Made by a program: the position numbers and the translations under genes
NCBI GenBank assembly: GCA_030998225.1
Contig: JAPYXD010000704.1
Coordinates: forward strand, 1,488,001 to 1,552,000
Direction of reading: 5' to 3'
Origin: Diplolepis rosae
Lineage: Eukaryota; Arthropoda; Insecta; Hymenoptera; Diplolepididae
Length of the DNA stretch: 64,000 nucleotides
Notes under the pieces: generated by a model
The model's database searches: none
What the model saw: the letters and a program-made list of their open reading frames with translations, nothing else
What the model was told of the DNA's origin: nothing
In this document: piece after piece, positions 34,106 through 45,624 of the stretch
Numbering within the stretch: the first letter of the stretch is position 1
How the letters are laid out: every line of letters starts with the position of its first letter

Positions 34106-34545
34106 GATTTTGATATTGACTTTTTTCGAATTTGAATATGCTGTAACATTTCTAATTTTGATTTAATCAAAAAATGTTATTAGGATAATTTGTAGAGATT
34201 TATGAGCACTATCAAAAACCAGGATTGGAATTTTTGATTTTTTCAAAAAATTATTTTCAAAAACACAAAAGTAGTGCTCCATCCCTCAATTTTGATTGGA
34301 TGTGGCTGGTTAACGAACTTGTCCTTACTTTTTCAGCTCCGATAAAGTGTACCAAAGCTCAATTCAATCTGATAATTCTATCGAGAGTTATGCCGCACAC
34401 GACCTACTACAGACAGACAGACAGACACTTTCGTAAAAACCATTTTTTCTGACTCAGGGGGTCTCAAAACGTAAAGATTTGATGAAAATTTCGAAAGTCA
34501 TTTTTCACATAAAACCAATACCTTCTCATCTATGATGAGAATGTA
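34106..34545 (+). repeat. Dispersed repeat family, copy 1
   Basis: Shares start (GATTTTGATATTGACTTTTT), middle (GTTAACGAACTTRTCCTTAC) and end (CACATAAAACCAATACCTTC) with 61125-61497, and the (ACAG)n tract before ACTTTCGT. This copy has about 80 bp extra. Non-coding; class unknown. Confidence 0.75.
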
Positions 34546-34548
34546 AAA

Positions 34549-36455
34549 AGAACACATTAAACTTCGTAAAATATATACTGTGGATACGCATGAAGAATTC
34601 TTGAGACCCTGAACAAAATTTTTTTTATGTTATCCCCATATAACTGAAAATATATTTAAAAATAAATAAAAAGCTTAAGCTTCTAAGTAGAAGTATTTTC
34701 TATTTTTATTTTCCAGCTTCAAACGAATGAAATGAAAAATAATTATTTTGTTAAGCCCTGTGTTCAACATAAAAAACCATGTGAAGGGAAATATATACTC
34801 AATTAAAAATTTGTACATGTAACAAAAAATATTCATTACTATAAAATTTGCTTGTACATATTTTTAACATATTTAAAATTTTGAACATGTACAGATCGAT
34901 GATGACTAGTTCAGTGTCGCAAAGCTTGGCTGCTTTTTTCTTCAAGACGCTAACTTTTTTAATCTCAGCCATTTCCTGTCTTACGAATTGTCTCATCCGT
35001 ATTTAAAGATAAAATTGAATTATGTATTCTAACATCTCCACAGCTTCATTGGCATGTTCTTTGCATTGAAAACTAAATTTTGTTTCAGATGAAATTAAAT
35101 CGTCTAGAATTAGATCAAAAGATATGCTAGACCGGCAATGTTTGTTAAATAGATATTCGACAACTGTGATAAACTTGTATAACTTAACATTTGGATGTAT
35201 GAAATATTTATTTATTCTTGCAAATCTACTCAAAATTTCAGGTAACTGATCACATGAAAAAGATATCGTATCTCCATTAATTTCAGAAGTAGTCAAAAAT
35301 GCATTTAAGCATGTCGAACACTAAGTGTGCTGTTTAATGTAAGCAGTTACACGACCAGTTGTGTAAAAAATCAAACAATCTCTAACAGCTGGTAAAGCAT
35401 AATCGTGCGCTACTGCATCTACAAAATCACTAAAATCAGTGTCTTCTCAATCGATTATTGCTTTTACCTTTTCTCGAATTTCTTGAATTGCGCTTTTACT
35501 ATTCGACTGATGTAATTCTTTCAATTTTGAAATTGTTATTAAGGGCTGTGGAGGGTTGCCATCGAAAGTACTACAATTTCCAAGCTTTGGAGGTTTCAAA
35601 ATGCTAAAGGCAGCTGATATCTTGTATATTTGAAAGAAGATTGGTGTACAAGGATGATCATTTGTTCCTCCAGCTAATCTAATAATGCCAAAAAATCTCT
35701 AAAAAAAAGGAAAGGAACAAAAAATTAGTGAAAATTTTATAAAGTATTGATAATATTCCATTCGAAATTTCATGCTGAATAAAATATTTTTATCTTGTTC
35801 AGTTAAATTTTCTAAAATTAAGGAAGCTAATGAAATACTAAATGGATTTTGAATGCAACATCAACGACACTATATTTCTGATACAAATCCATTTTGTAAA
35901 AAAATATAAAAGTGCTTTCTTCGATATTTATTTTTCAATGCAAAGAACATGCCAATGAAGCTGTAGAGATGTTAGCATATGTGATTTAATTTTATTTTAA
36001 ATAAGAATGAGACAATTCGTAAGACAGGAAATGGCTGGAATTTAAAAATTTAGCGTCTTGAAAAAAAAGCAGCCAAGGTTTGCGACACTAAACTAGTCAT
36101 CATCGATCTGTACATGTTAAAAATTTTAAATATGTTAAAAATATGTACTAGCAAATTTTATAGTAATGAATATTTTTTGTTACATGTACAAATTTTAAAT
36201 TGAGTATATATTTCCCTTCACATGGTTTTTTATGTTGAACACAGGGCTTAACAAAATAATTATTTTTCATTTCATTCGTTTGAAGCTGGAAAATAAAAAT
36301 GGAAAATACTTCTATTTAGAAGCTTAAGCTTTTTATTTATTTTTAAATATATTTTCAGTTATATGGGGATAACATAAAAAAAATTTTATTCAGGGTCTCA
36401 AGAATTCTTCATGCGTATCCACAGTATATATGTTACGAAGTTTAATGTGTTCTTT
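34549..36455. repeat. Long inverted duplication around a P-like transposase
   Basis: Bases 34549-35075 are the reverse complement of about 35930-36455. The arms include the last codons of the transposase frame at 35003-35701, so coding sequence was duplicated in inverse orientation. A large hairpin RNA could form if the unit is transcribed. Confidence 0.75.
35003..35701 (-). pseudogene. P-type (THAP9-like) transposase, C-terminal part
   Basis: Reading from 35701 down: FFGIIRLAGGTNDHPCTPIF and KPPKLGNC, the typical end of the RNase H-like part of P-type transposases, then a DCLIFYTTGRVTAYI segment, CSTCLNAFLTTSE, and HPNVKLYKFITVVEYLF to the stop at 35003. At least two in-frame stops break it (near 35451 and 35323). 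The conserved Cys pair CSTC recalls the cysteines of this region. N-terminal and central parts are absent. Family call is from pattern memory. Confidence 0.75.
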
Positions 36456-37078
36456 TTTTATTTTGTATTAATTGATTTATGCAAAATGTGTATTTTATGT
36501 CCTAGAATCATTTTAGGAACAGTTTTTCATTTCATATTGTTCAGAAACTTAATTATTTAAATTTTCTTAAATATTAAATATATATAAAAGTACAATGTAC
36601 TAAAATTAACAATTTTTTTTTGAAATTTATTACATATTTATTGATAAATTGTGTTCAATATTTTTTCATTATCTTGATTACAATAATGAAGACATATAGA
36701 AAATGGAAATAAATTATCAATGATGATATATTGAAAGTTTAATATTGATACAATATAATTTTCGTTTATACAATACGGTGATACGGTCACAATTCACGTC
36801 AGCTGATGGCGCCCATGATATATTAAAGATATAGTACACGTAGAGTTCTAAAGAGTTTATGTGACCGAGAATATGTCTGGGAGCACAGGAATATGACTGA
36901 GAATTTCTCTGATGAATGTGCTCTTCGAGAATTTATGAGAATTTAAAAATATTTTTCCGTAACGATTCAAGCTTTCAATTGTTTTTGATAAATGCTTTGT
37001 TCTGGAAGTTCGTTTAACGTGCGCAATAAAAACGGAAAAAAAAGAATATAGTTTGGAATTTAAAAAAAAGAATTATTG

Positions 37079-37250
37079 ATAAACAAAATAAAGCTTCTTT
37101 CAAGTGCAAATACTGTGATCAGATGTATAGAAAGCATGCCACTCGACAAATAGAGCACTTAAAAAAGTGCATATACTGTCCCGAAACTGTCAAACAATTA
37201 TTTAAATCAAAGCGTAATTTGTGCGAAGAAAACTTTAATTACTTGTTCTT
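37079..37250 (+). pseudogene. hAT transposase BED-type zinc-finger fragment
   Basis: The reading KASFKCKYCDQMYRKHATRQ followed by IEHLKKCIYCPETVKQ fits the short BED-like finger at the start of many hAT transposases (C-x2-C, then H-x4-C with CxxCP after it). The open frame continues to 37311 without recognisable domain. No hAT ends were found nearby. Confidence 0.6.
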
Positions 37251-37618
37251 TATGTTTGAATTTAATATAATGGCTATAAAAAATTTTTTTTTTGATATTG
37301 AATTCCGATAAAACTTGACATTTTTCGTAGTTTATTTTTATGAAACCTTCACTATTGCAATTCATATTGTTTGGAAATAAATTTACGATATTATAAGGTT
37401 TAATGATAAAGAAAATATTGGTGAAGGTATGGTAAAACAGTTCTTACTTTTGCTAACAATCAAAAGAACAATTGCGAGCAAGCAACCGGCTCGGGCGACC
37501 GCGTGACGTGTGTACATGTAGATTTTATTAGGCTTTGTTCTGTCACTGATTTCTTCGATAAAGTGTGCTGCAATGTGAAAACAATTTTTTTTTTATTTCC
37601 TGTCGGCAACGGATTCAA

Positions 37619-39130
37619 CTCACTGATCTCTACAATACACTGGATGCACAATGTCAATGGGAAAGTCCGCAAAGTCGTGTGCCCAATTGAAGGGCTGAGC
37701 CGCCATATTTACTTAGATTGAATACAAAGAATGTTGCGGTAAATTCAAATTTAGTAAAAAGGGAAAAGTGTAAATATTAATGAAACAATATGAAATCCAT
37801 GCTTTTTCACCGGTATTAGTATTGATAGTATACATAATATTAAACTAATGAAATGGAATTTATTAAATAATACTAAAATATAACTCGGTAATATTTATTA
37901 TTATGGTATATAATGTTGCATACATTTAAATAGGCATATGTATTTATTTCTTAACTATAATTAAATATAAATTTAATATAAATTTATCAAATATAGATTG
38001 CAGAATTCAACAAGTAAACGTACCTTGGGGTAGTGTAAAAATTATCTCACGTTCTGAACGTGAACTATTAATAATAGTCCATATAATAACTATTTTTAGT
38101 ATTAATTAATTCGCGTTTCATAATTCGAACCTTATGTACCTGTACAAAAACGGTTTTAAAAACTGAAAAAAGCTCCATCCCCTTCTGTTTTAAAAAATGT
38201 TGAATTACTCGATCTTGTTGGCGTATTTCATCATACGTTTAAATTTCTCAGGAGTAATAAGTTGCTCCAACTGAAAGAAGTAATAGAAATAATTTTAAAT
38301 ATATACAAAAATTATAAACTATTGTATTTTGGTCGTTTACGAACATTTTAATTTATCAGAAAATAATACAATTGGAAAAGAAACAAACCCTGAAATATAA
38401 TTAATACTGAATGCAGATATTACATGAAAATTAAGTATGTACATGCCGTGACTAGTATGTTACTAAATAATAGAATCCAGTTCTATAAAGAATACTAAAC
38501 TTATTACTCCTGAGAAATTTAAACGTATGATGAAATACGCCAACAAGATCGAGTAATTCAACATTTTTTAAAACAGAAGGGGATGGAGCTTTTTTTCAGT
38601 TTTTAAAACCGTTTATGTACAGGTACATAAGGGTTGAATTATGAAACGCGAATTAATTTATACTAAAAATAGTTATTATATGTGACTATTATTAATAGTT
38701 CACGATCAGAACGTGAGATAATTTTTATACTACTCCAAGGTACGTTTACTTGTTGAATTCTGTAATCTATATTTGATAAATTTATAATAAATTTATATTT
38801 AATTATAGTTAAGAAATAAATACATATGCCTATTTAAATGTATGCAACATTATATACCATAATAATAAATATTACCGAGTTATATTTTAGTATTATTTAA
38901 TAAATTCCATTTCATTAGTTTAATATTATGTATACTATCAATACTAATACCGGTGAAAAAGCATGGATTTCATATTGTTTCATTAATATTTACACTTTTC
39001 CCTTTTTACTAAATTTGAATTTACCGCAACATTCTTTGTATTCAATCTAAGTAAATATGGCGGCTCAGCCCTTCAATTGGGCACACGACTTTGCATTGAT
39101 TGTGCATCCAGTGTGTTATAGAGATGAGTG
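37619..39130. repeat. 1.5-kb palindrome
   Basis: Arms 37619-38262 and 38498-39130 are reverse complements of each other at about 95 percent identity, around a spacer of about 235 bp. The ends read CACTGATCTCTACAATACAC and the complement of GTGTTATAGAGATGAGTG. No protein or target duplication found; a foldback element is likely. Confidence 0.8.
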
Positions 39131-39154
39131 ATTCCACTATTTCCACTTAAATGT

Positions 39155-39300
39155 TAAATATCGATCAGGAAAAATATCGGTTTTGGGGAAAATATCGATA
39201 TCCCATATCGAATATCGGTATGGAAAATATCCATATAAAATATCGATATATCAAGAGGAAAATATCGATATGTTCGATATTTCGACATCGATATTGCATC
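39155..39300. promoter_or_regulatory. Cluster of TATCGATA-like boxes
   Basis: Within 150 bp the core TATCGAT or its close variants occur about eight times. TATCGATA is the DRE bound by DREF in Drosophila. The cluster is also the edge of the repeat at 39300-39600, so it may be a repeat feature only. Confidence 0.4.
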
Positions 39301-39600
39301 ACTAGTGTGTGCCACTGGGCAATACTACCTTTGAAGATAGTGTAAAAATTGAATATACAATTTTGCGATGGCCGCGCCATCTACATTTTGTAGACTACAA
39401 TTATTTTGATATCTTTTGATATATCTTAGCTCTGTGTTGGCCACTGGGCAGCACCACATTTGAATATAATATAAAATTTGAATATATGATTTCGCTATAG
39501 CCGCGCCATCTATACTAATCGGAATACGATTATTTCGATATTTCTCGATATATTAGAGTCGTGTCAGCCAGTGTGCAACACCGCATTAGAATATTGTTTA
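39300..39600 (+). repeat. Tandem repeat, about 129-bp unit, 2.3 copies
   Basis: GCCACTGGGC recurs at 39311, 39440 and, changed, at about 39567; CCGCGCCATCTA recurs at a matching offset. Confidence 0.7.
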
Positions 39601-40339
39601 AGATTGATGTAAGGATATTGAATTATAATAAAAGATTTTGTTACAATTTATCCATAAACCACGTCCATGATTCTTTCCTACACCTTTGGGTCCGCAAACA
39701 TTATTAAAATTAATTAAGGACAATATCGAACTCTTTCAACGGTTACAAATTTAATATTACCCTCTATAGGGATACAATAATAACTGCTTTTTTAAAGAAA
39801 TTTACAATTCTCAGAGAAATTAAAATTAAAGCAAAGTATTCCTCTCAATATATAATAATTTAGTAGAGAATGTAAATGACCAGCTTCAGATCTGAAGTTA
39901 TTTTATAGACTTTGAGAGTAAGATAGGCGAAAGGGTTCTTCTACGTCTACTTAACAGTTACTGTAAAGCAGCATCATAATTATAAAGAACCATATCTTCG
40001 ATCGTCATCTTTTCAGATTATAAATCTCAAATCCACCTATCTGCAGGTGCAAAGTATAGGCATTACGAAAGAATTTTTACAAAGGATTAATAAAATCTTA
40101 ACTTAGTTTTCAGATCTACAGAATTATGACATGAATGAACATTATTATTTGTACGAATACATCAATATTTTACTTTGAATTAAAAAAATTTGATTGTATA
40201 TATAATAAATAAATTGTGTATATAATAAACTAATTCCTGTAAATTATCTGACTTATTTCAATCAAATCAATAGAATTTATTTATGCTCTTTTCGATTGGG
40301 TTCACCTACTGAAAACCTTCAGGAATACTCATAAAAGAC

Positions 40340-41364
40340 ATGATATTCTATTTGGGGAAAAAGGAGAAAAAATCTCCTGGAATACCCTTGTTCAATTATA
40401 TCGAGAGGATTCCCAGGGTATCGTTCGTGCGTGTCCTAAACTAACGGAAACACATTTGTTTCCAGGTCCTTTCGATTTAGTGAATGTAAAATTAGGAACT
40501 CAAGTTTATAGTAATGACGTTTCCACAGCACTTTTAACTTTGTCAAATTTAATAAATAGTAGCAGTTACATTTCGAAAAAAGAAGCACGCTCACTTGTGA
40601 CATTTATTAAGAAAATGAACGATTTGTTTGATTGTATGAATAGCAGCACAATTCGTGACCCCAATCCTTTGTGAAGACCTTTAAGTAGAAAATATAATGA
40701 AGTTGAACAAACATTAAGAGATGCTCTTACTTGGATTGGCACGTGAAAAATGAGCAATCCAGAATCAAAACCACCTCCAACTTTTATATCAATGAAAATT
40801 ACTCTGATAGCAGATTTACAGTTGTGGAATGATCTGCAAGAGGAAGGAGTTCATTATCTATTAACAAGCCGTTTGCAACAAGATCCCATTGAAAATATAT
40901 TTTCTATTTTAAGGCAACGTGTAACGTACGGTAATAATCCCACTGCAACTCAATTTCGACAAAATTTGCAATACGTTGTAATGAATCGTCTTCTAACTCC
41001 TCCGACATCTGCAAATTGTGAAATAGATGACGACGAAGAATTAGTTGTCAGTACTGGTAGATTAAATGAATCCTTTGACGATAAAATTTCTAACAATAAT
41101 AATTATTCTACACAAGAAACACCTTCCTCTGATAACTGTAAAACTGATGTTATCAACGTTGTAGACACAGCCATAGACACTGACGACGATGATGAATTTG
41201 AACAGGGCATTATTAACGAAACAGTTACTGAGATCGATAACGAACATGAAGACATCAAAGATAATATAGAAGAACTGAAAAGCATCCTAAATTGTTGTAA
41301 AATAGTGACACTACAAGATAATGCAATTTTTTTACTTTGCTGGATTTTCTGTTTCTGCACTTAA
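40340..41364 (+). pseudogene. P-type transposase, central to C-terminal part
   Basis: The remnant reads KISWNTLVQLYRED and RACPKLTETHLFPG, then VKLGTQVYSNDVSTALLTL and VTFIKKMNDLFDCMNS, a segment shared by P-type transposases, and YLLTSRLQQDPIENIFSILR with NPTATQFRQNLQ, the hallmark region near the last catalytic residue. In-frame stops after RDPNPL (40672-40674) and near 40743 break it; the second part (40750-41364) is open and ends in an acidic tail rich in Asp and Glu. The THAP and first catalytic regions are absent. It lies between the long inverted arms of element B. Confidence 0.8.
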
Positions 41365-42234
41365 GAAACGATTTCAGGACCGTGAAGAGAGTCTATAAAA
41401 TAACTTCCGATCTGAAGCTGGTCATTTACATTCTCTACTAAATTATTATATATTGAGAGGAATACTTTGCTTTAATTTCAATTTCTCTGCGAATTGTAGA
41501 TTTCTTTAAAAAAGCAATTATTATTGTATCCCTATAGAGAATAACATTAACTTTGTAACCGTATTGTATAAACGAAAATTATATTGTATGAATATTAAAC
41601 TTTCAAAATATCATCATTGATAATTTATTTCCATTCTCTATATGTCTTCATTATTGTCATCAAGATAATGAAAGAATATTGAAAACATTTTATCAATAAA
41701 TATGTAATAAATTTCAAAAAAAAATTGTTAATTTCAATACATTGTTCTTTTATATATATTTAATCTTTATATATATTCTTTTATATATTATAATACAAAA
41801 TTTATAATATAAAATATTTTATATATTTTATATATATTCTTTTATGTATTATTTTATATATGTATATACATAGAAAAGACTTGTAAAGAACGAAGTAGAA
41901 GGAAAAGAGGTGAAAAGCTATTTTGTAAAATCCTGTCGACAAGCTAGGATTGAATTGACGAGGACTACCTGGCCCATCATGAATACATCAGACTCACCAA
42001 CACAAGTTTGGGCCTAACTCCTACAACTTACTTCTTATCCGTGAGATTTTGGCGACTTTCGAAAGTGTCGATCCCCGTGTTCGGGTTTGGAACTTTACCT
42101 ACCCCTGGCGTCTTTCCCCGCAAGGTTTGGACCATTCAATCGCTCTCGATATCTCCTCTATACCTATCTTCACTCAACGTTAGGGCTCATATTTGTAATA
42201 TTTTATTTATTGTGCTTAACATTTTAGAAATAAA

Positions 42235-42275
42235 GATCACTAATGAGGACTCTGATCAGAGTCGAAACGTTTGAA
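42235..42275 (+). ncRNA. Hammerhead-like motif, degenerate copy
   Basis: Same layout as 60257-60300, but the core reads CTAATGA in place of CTGATGA, which would be expected to kill cleavage, and stem II is an 8-bp perfect palindrome (GACTCTGA/TCAGAGTC). Confidence 0.5.
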
Positions 42276-42279
42276 ATTA

Positions 42280-44220
42280 TTTAACCTTTTAAGTTATTAT
42301 TTTTGGATCCTAGATTCATTTATTGACAACATCGTATGTAATTAAAAATATTACTACTTACGTCTGCAAACTGCACGCTACTTTCTCCAAAGTCTCGTAT
42401 GCCTTCTCCAGGTTTTTCTATTCCGGGCATCAAAATTTGAAACTGGTGGAGAAGAAACAGCCGCCGGTTTCATGTTCACATCACTCTGACACGACATATC
42501 ACTACCCGGCGGTAAATTTAACGTCGGAACAGTACCGTACTTTAAAAGAAAAGCACCATTCCTTTTCTGATAGAGGCATTGTTCATCGAAATGTCGATGA
42601 CAAACAAAAAATTGTCTTTCTACTACTTAGAGGTATTCTAACCTCGACAAGTAGGTATTTGCACATGCTTCTATCCATCGTTGTCCACCATTTTCTCTCT
42701 TCCGACCCCTTTTAGACGTACACCCACGAACAGCACACTGAATTTCATACTTCGTATTCATTATAAAGCGCAATCGCGTCACGAATTGTTGATACTTGTA
42801 TACAACAATGGCGGGACTCATACGAAGCCGTTCCCCTTGTCGCACTCTGTCCGCTTCCGACAACTAGCGCCGCGTACAGTACTGCACATGAACTACCCTA
42901 CGGGGACATTCAATACATTAGAGGTTGACCTGCCCTGGATCTCGAGAACTGGTATGGCGGTTGAAAAGAGATCAAAGATTCCGAATTGGTGGCATTACCT
43001 TTTAAAGACTCGTGCCAAACGCAAGTAGAAAGTAGAAGTAGAAATCGATCCACTACGATAATCACAAACGCAGAAAATTATGGGTAATGCCCGGACATAC
43101 CTCTACGTCGACGCCCAGACCAAATGTTCACGGTGCCAAGGTTTCCACACGATTGCACGCGTTAGAAAACTTTAATATAATGGATTTTAAATTCTCGTAG
43201 GTTTTATAATAGTTAGTAGAACATATATTTCATTTATTCAAACGAAAATATTAACTTTGCCTCTTAAAACCCACTATATTACTTTCTGATACGTAAACCC
43301 TGTTTGCCTCATTTTGAAACGATATTATACTAAAATATAATTCATTTATGATTTTCTCTAACGAAAAGTCTCTCAGTATACCCTAACTCCTTATTATTAT
43401 TATTAGCTATACCAACAAACATTTCTCCATAAATTACCATTTTAACGCAAACACATTCAATATTGATAATACTAATGACCTGAAAAGAGTCTCCTAAACT
43501 CGGTAAGTATAAATAATAATAAACCGTTTGTAATTTCTGACGTCATTCTAATTTCAAGCAAGTCACTTCCTAAATTTTATTTTGAAGAGCCACACAATAT
43601 ATAACAAATGACTTACTAGTATTTATCTACGAAAATGTATATCTTTTTCCGACTGAATTATACATAATGTATACCTTACGAATTTTATTTAAGTATATAA
43701 CGAAAATTTTTTGCATTCATAGATAAGCAGGAAACTACCAAATTTAACTATCAATAGCTTTTTTTGCATTCAGCAAAGAATATAAATCTGAATACAGTAA
43801 TAAACAACTTTCAAGTTTTTTTATTTTTTTATATTTTAACCGACTCAAATAATATTGAGTAAAACTACATGTATAGATATTATAATAATTTATGTTTCTG
43901 TAATGCCCTGCTTGCAAATTCAATGTTAAATGGATTGTCCGTGAAGCTGATATAAAAAATCGTTTCTTGAAAAATACACGCCTTCGTCCACTCGTGAAAA
44001 TCACCAGAAAAGTCTCGAATTTCTTAACTAGGTATAGGACAATAGTCTTCTTCAAGGAGGAAAAAATCCTCTCAGGATTGTTTATATGAAAAAAGAAATT
44101 GTCGGTCAGCAAAGCCACATGTCCCGAGTCGGTTTTTAAAACAGTTCAGATCATTCTGTGAGAGACTCCAGTAACAAAGTCTTCACTAAAAGTTTTCAAA
44201 ACGGAGGCACATAACATTTT
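42280..44220. other. Intergenic, no recognised gene
   Basis: The GC content rises at about 42380-43150, and frames at 42323-42715 and 42681-43028 (plus) show no domain I know. The second contains the 35-bp repeat shared with 30359-30393. A 124-codon minus frame at 43744-44118 is also unassigned. This stretch is the most likely place for decayed host exons, but nothing proves it. Confidence 0.35.
42863..42897 (+). repeat. 35-bp GC-rich shared repeat, copy 2
   Basis: Matches 30359-30393 with one difference (GTACAGTACT for GTATAGTACT). Confidence 0.6.
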
Positions 44221-44221
44221 T

Positions 44222-44820
44222 TTATGTGCCTCAGCCGCGGAAACTCGTTTTTCCGTTACAGCTGAGAGTAAAGCAATGTTGTATATTCCGTTACAGAGGA
44301 ATACAATGTAGAAATTGAACTGCGCATGCGCATTATAGTCTTACAGAGGACCGCAATCTATTTCTTATTCTTCTTCTTCTTCTCACTTCTTCTTCGTACA
44401 GCGTTAGCACTGACTACTACACAAGACCGATAAAATTAAAATGGCCGGGACTAGTCACCAATTTGCGCCCGCTTCGTACAACTAGCGCAGCAAACAACTA
44501 CAATAAGTACTAGATTAGATTCCAATGTACGCATAAAAACTCGTATCCGCACCACAGTCACATAAAATAGAATATGTGCCAATGCACACAATTCGGGACA
44601 TTGCGAGACTCGCGACAATGCTCGCAGGACTGATCGCGCCTCGGATTCGTCTCGACTTCGTCTCAGCTTTGCCTCAGCTGCGCCTCGGCTTTGTCTCGGC
44701 TTTGCCTCAGCTACGTCTCGACTATGCCTCACCTACGCCTCGACTACGCCTTGGCTTCGATCTCCTGCGAGCATTGTCGCTCGTCACGCAATCACCCTCA
44801 TTGTGTGCCTAGGCACATAA
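44222..44820 (+). mobile_element. Non-autonomous element with TTATGTGCCT ends, copy A
   Basis: The ends are TTATGTGCCT and its complement AGGCACATAA, as in copy B at 63171-63709 (opposite orientation). Shared inner parts include CGCAGGACTGATCG, ATCTCCTGCGAGCA and a polypyrimidine TTCTTCTTCTTC tract. An expanded minisatellite (44637-44757) distinguishes this copy. A perfect TGCGCATGCGCA, the NRF-1 type site, is at 44321-44332. No transposase. Confidence 0.8.
44637..44757 (+). repeat. Minisatellite, 11 units of 11 bp
   Basis: Eleven exact-length units of the form YGYCTCRRCTW fill the 121 bp, for example CGCCTCGGATT, CGTCTCGACTT and TGCCTCAGCTG. The same position in copy B has only two units (63236-63257). 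It produces a spurious Arg-rich minus-strand frame. Confidence 0.93.
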
Positions 44821-44919
44821 TATACTATAGATGCATACATTTTTAGTGGTTTTATTATTATTATTTTCAGTTTAGACCCTAAAAATTATAGTTGATTCCG
44901 CTTTGTAACGCACGTTATA

Positions 44920-45622
44920 CAGGGTGAGGCACATAAAGTGTTGCAGAGCGATAGCACTCAAACTATTGATGTTATCCAAAAATGTTTCAGACAAAAGTTT
45001 CAGTGTTCGAGAAGGCCGTCATACTGGGCCACCCTATTTTTTATCGGTGGAGGCGCTGATACTACGTCAAGGTCAATTCCACTTTTTTAATTGGAGCCAT
45101 GTATATTTTTCGATGACATTATTACCGATTTTAAGACGAATGCAGCGACAAAGAACACAAAGTCATTCTAGTCACGCAAAGTATGAAAATAGTCGAAAAA
45201 TCGAAACATATCGGAATAATCACTTTCAAAGGATCCACTAACCTTATTGTGCGTCTACCTACAGAAGATGCTCGAAGTGATGACCCTCGACTTGTAAGCA
45301 CTTGTTATTTTCACTTGTCTTGAAGACAGAGCATAATGGGGTGGTGCACCGTCGTATTGCATTCACATGTTCATGCGAACATGCAAGGGCACGTCTTCCA
45401 TTAATTGAGGCAGTACGTTTTGCTGAAAGTTTGCGTAAACTGGCCCAGTCAAGCGACCTTCAAAAAAATATGGACCATTGACGTGATCGCCGACAATGCC
45501 GCACCAACAATTAACGGACATGAAAAAAGCACATGACTCAGAAATGAGACATCTGTGCGCATTTTTCTACGAATCCAATTACAGAAATTGACGCTCTGTA
45601 ACACTTTATGTGCCTCTCCTTG
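44920..45622 (-). mobile_element. Tc1/mariner-like element, 703 bp, degraded
   Basis: Inverted ends of about 30 bp share AGGCACATAAAGTGTTGCAG (one base changed on the right), with TA on each side (44918-44919 and 45623-45624). The interior is a much decayed and shortened transposase gene on the minus strand. Confidence 0.88.
45240..45590 (-). pseudogene. mariner-like transposase, decayed
   Basis: Across several frames the minus strand yields a GDHVNGPYFF-like block, a GPVYANFQQNVLPQL-like block, and MQYDGAPPHYAL, the catalytic-Asp motif of a mariner-like family common in ants and wasps. A jump then leads to CLQVEGHHFEHLL, the C-terminus, so the part between is deleted. Frameshifts and stops are many. 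Confidence 0.78.
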
Positions 45623-45624
45623 TA

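Larger units (their letters stand above)
32070..42179 (+). mobile_element. P-superfamily transposon B with about 800-bp inverted repeats, heavily invaded
   Basis: The right arm 41385-42179 matches, in inverse order, three separate left pieces: 32070-32520, 36576-36779 and 39738-39920. The left arm is therefore one arm cut by two insertion zones (32521-36575 and 36780-39737). A perfect 7-bp duplication TTAGGGC lies at 32063-32069 and 42180-42186. Between the arms is a P-type transposase remnant (40340-41364) on the plus strand. Without the insertions the element would be about 3.1 kb, a normal size for a P element, but the arms are far longer than the 31 bp of the Drosophila P element. Confidence 0.8.

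Noticed and set aside
43744..44118. 124-codon minus-strand frame
   Set aside because: No domain recognised and no exon signals; kept only as a note in the intergenic entry.
44451..44732. Arg-rich minus-strand frame
   Set aside because: Translation of the 11-bp minisatellite; 11 is not a multiple of three, so the repeated peptide is a mere by-product.
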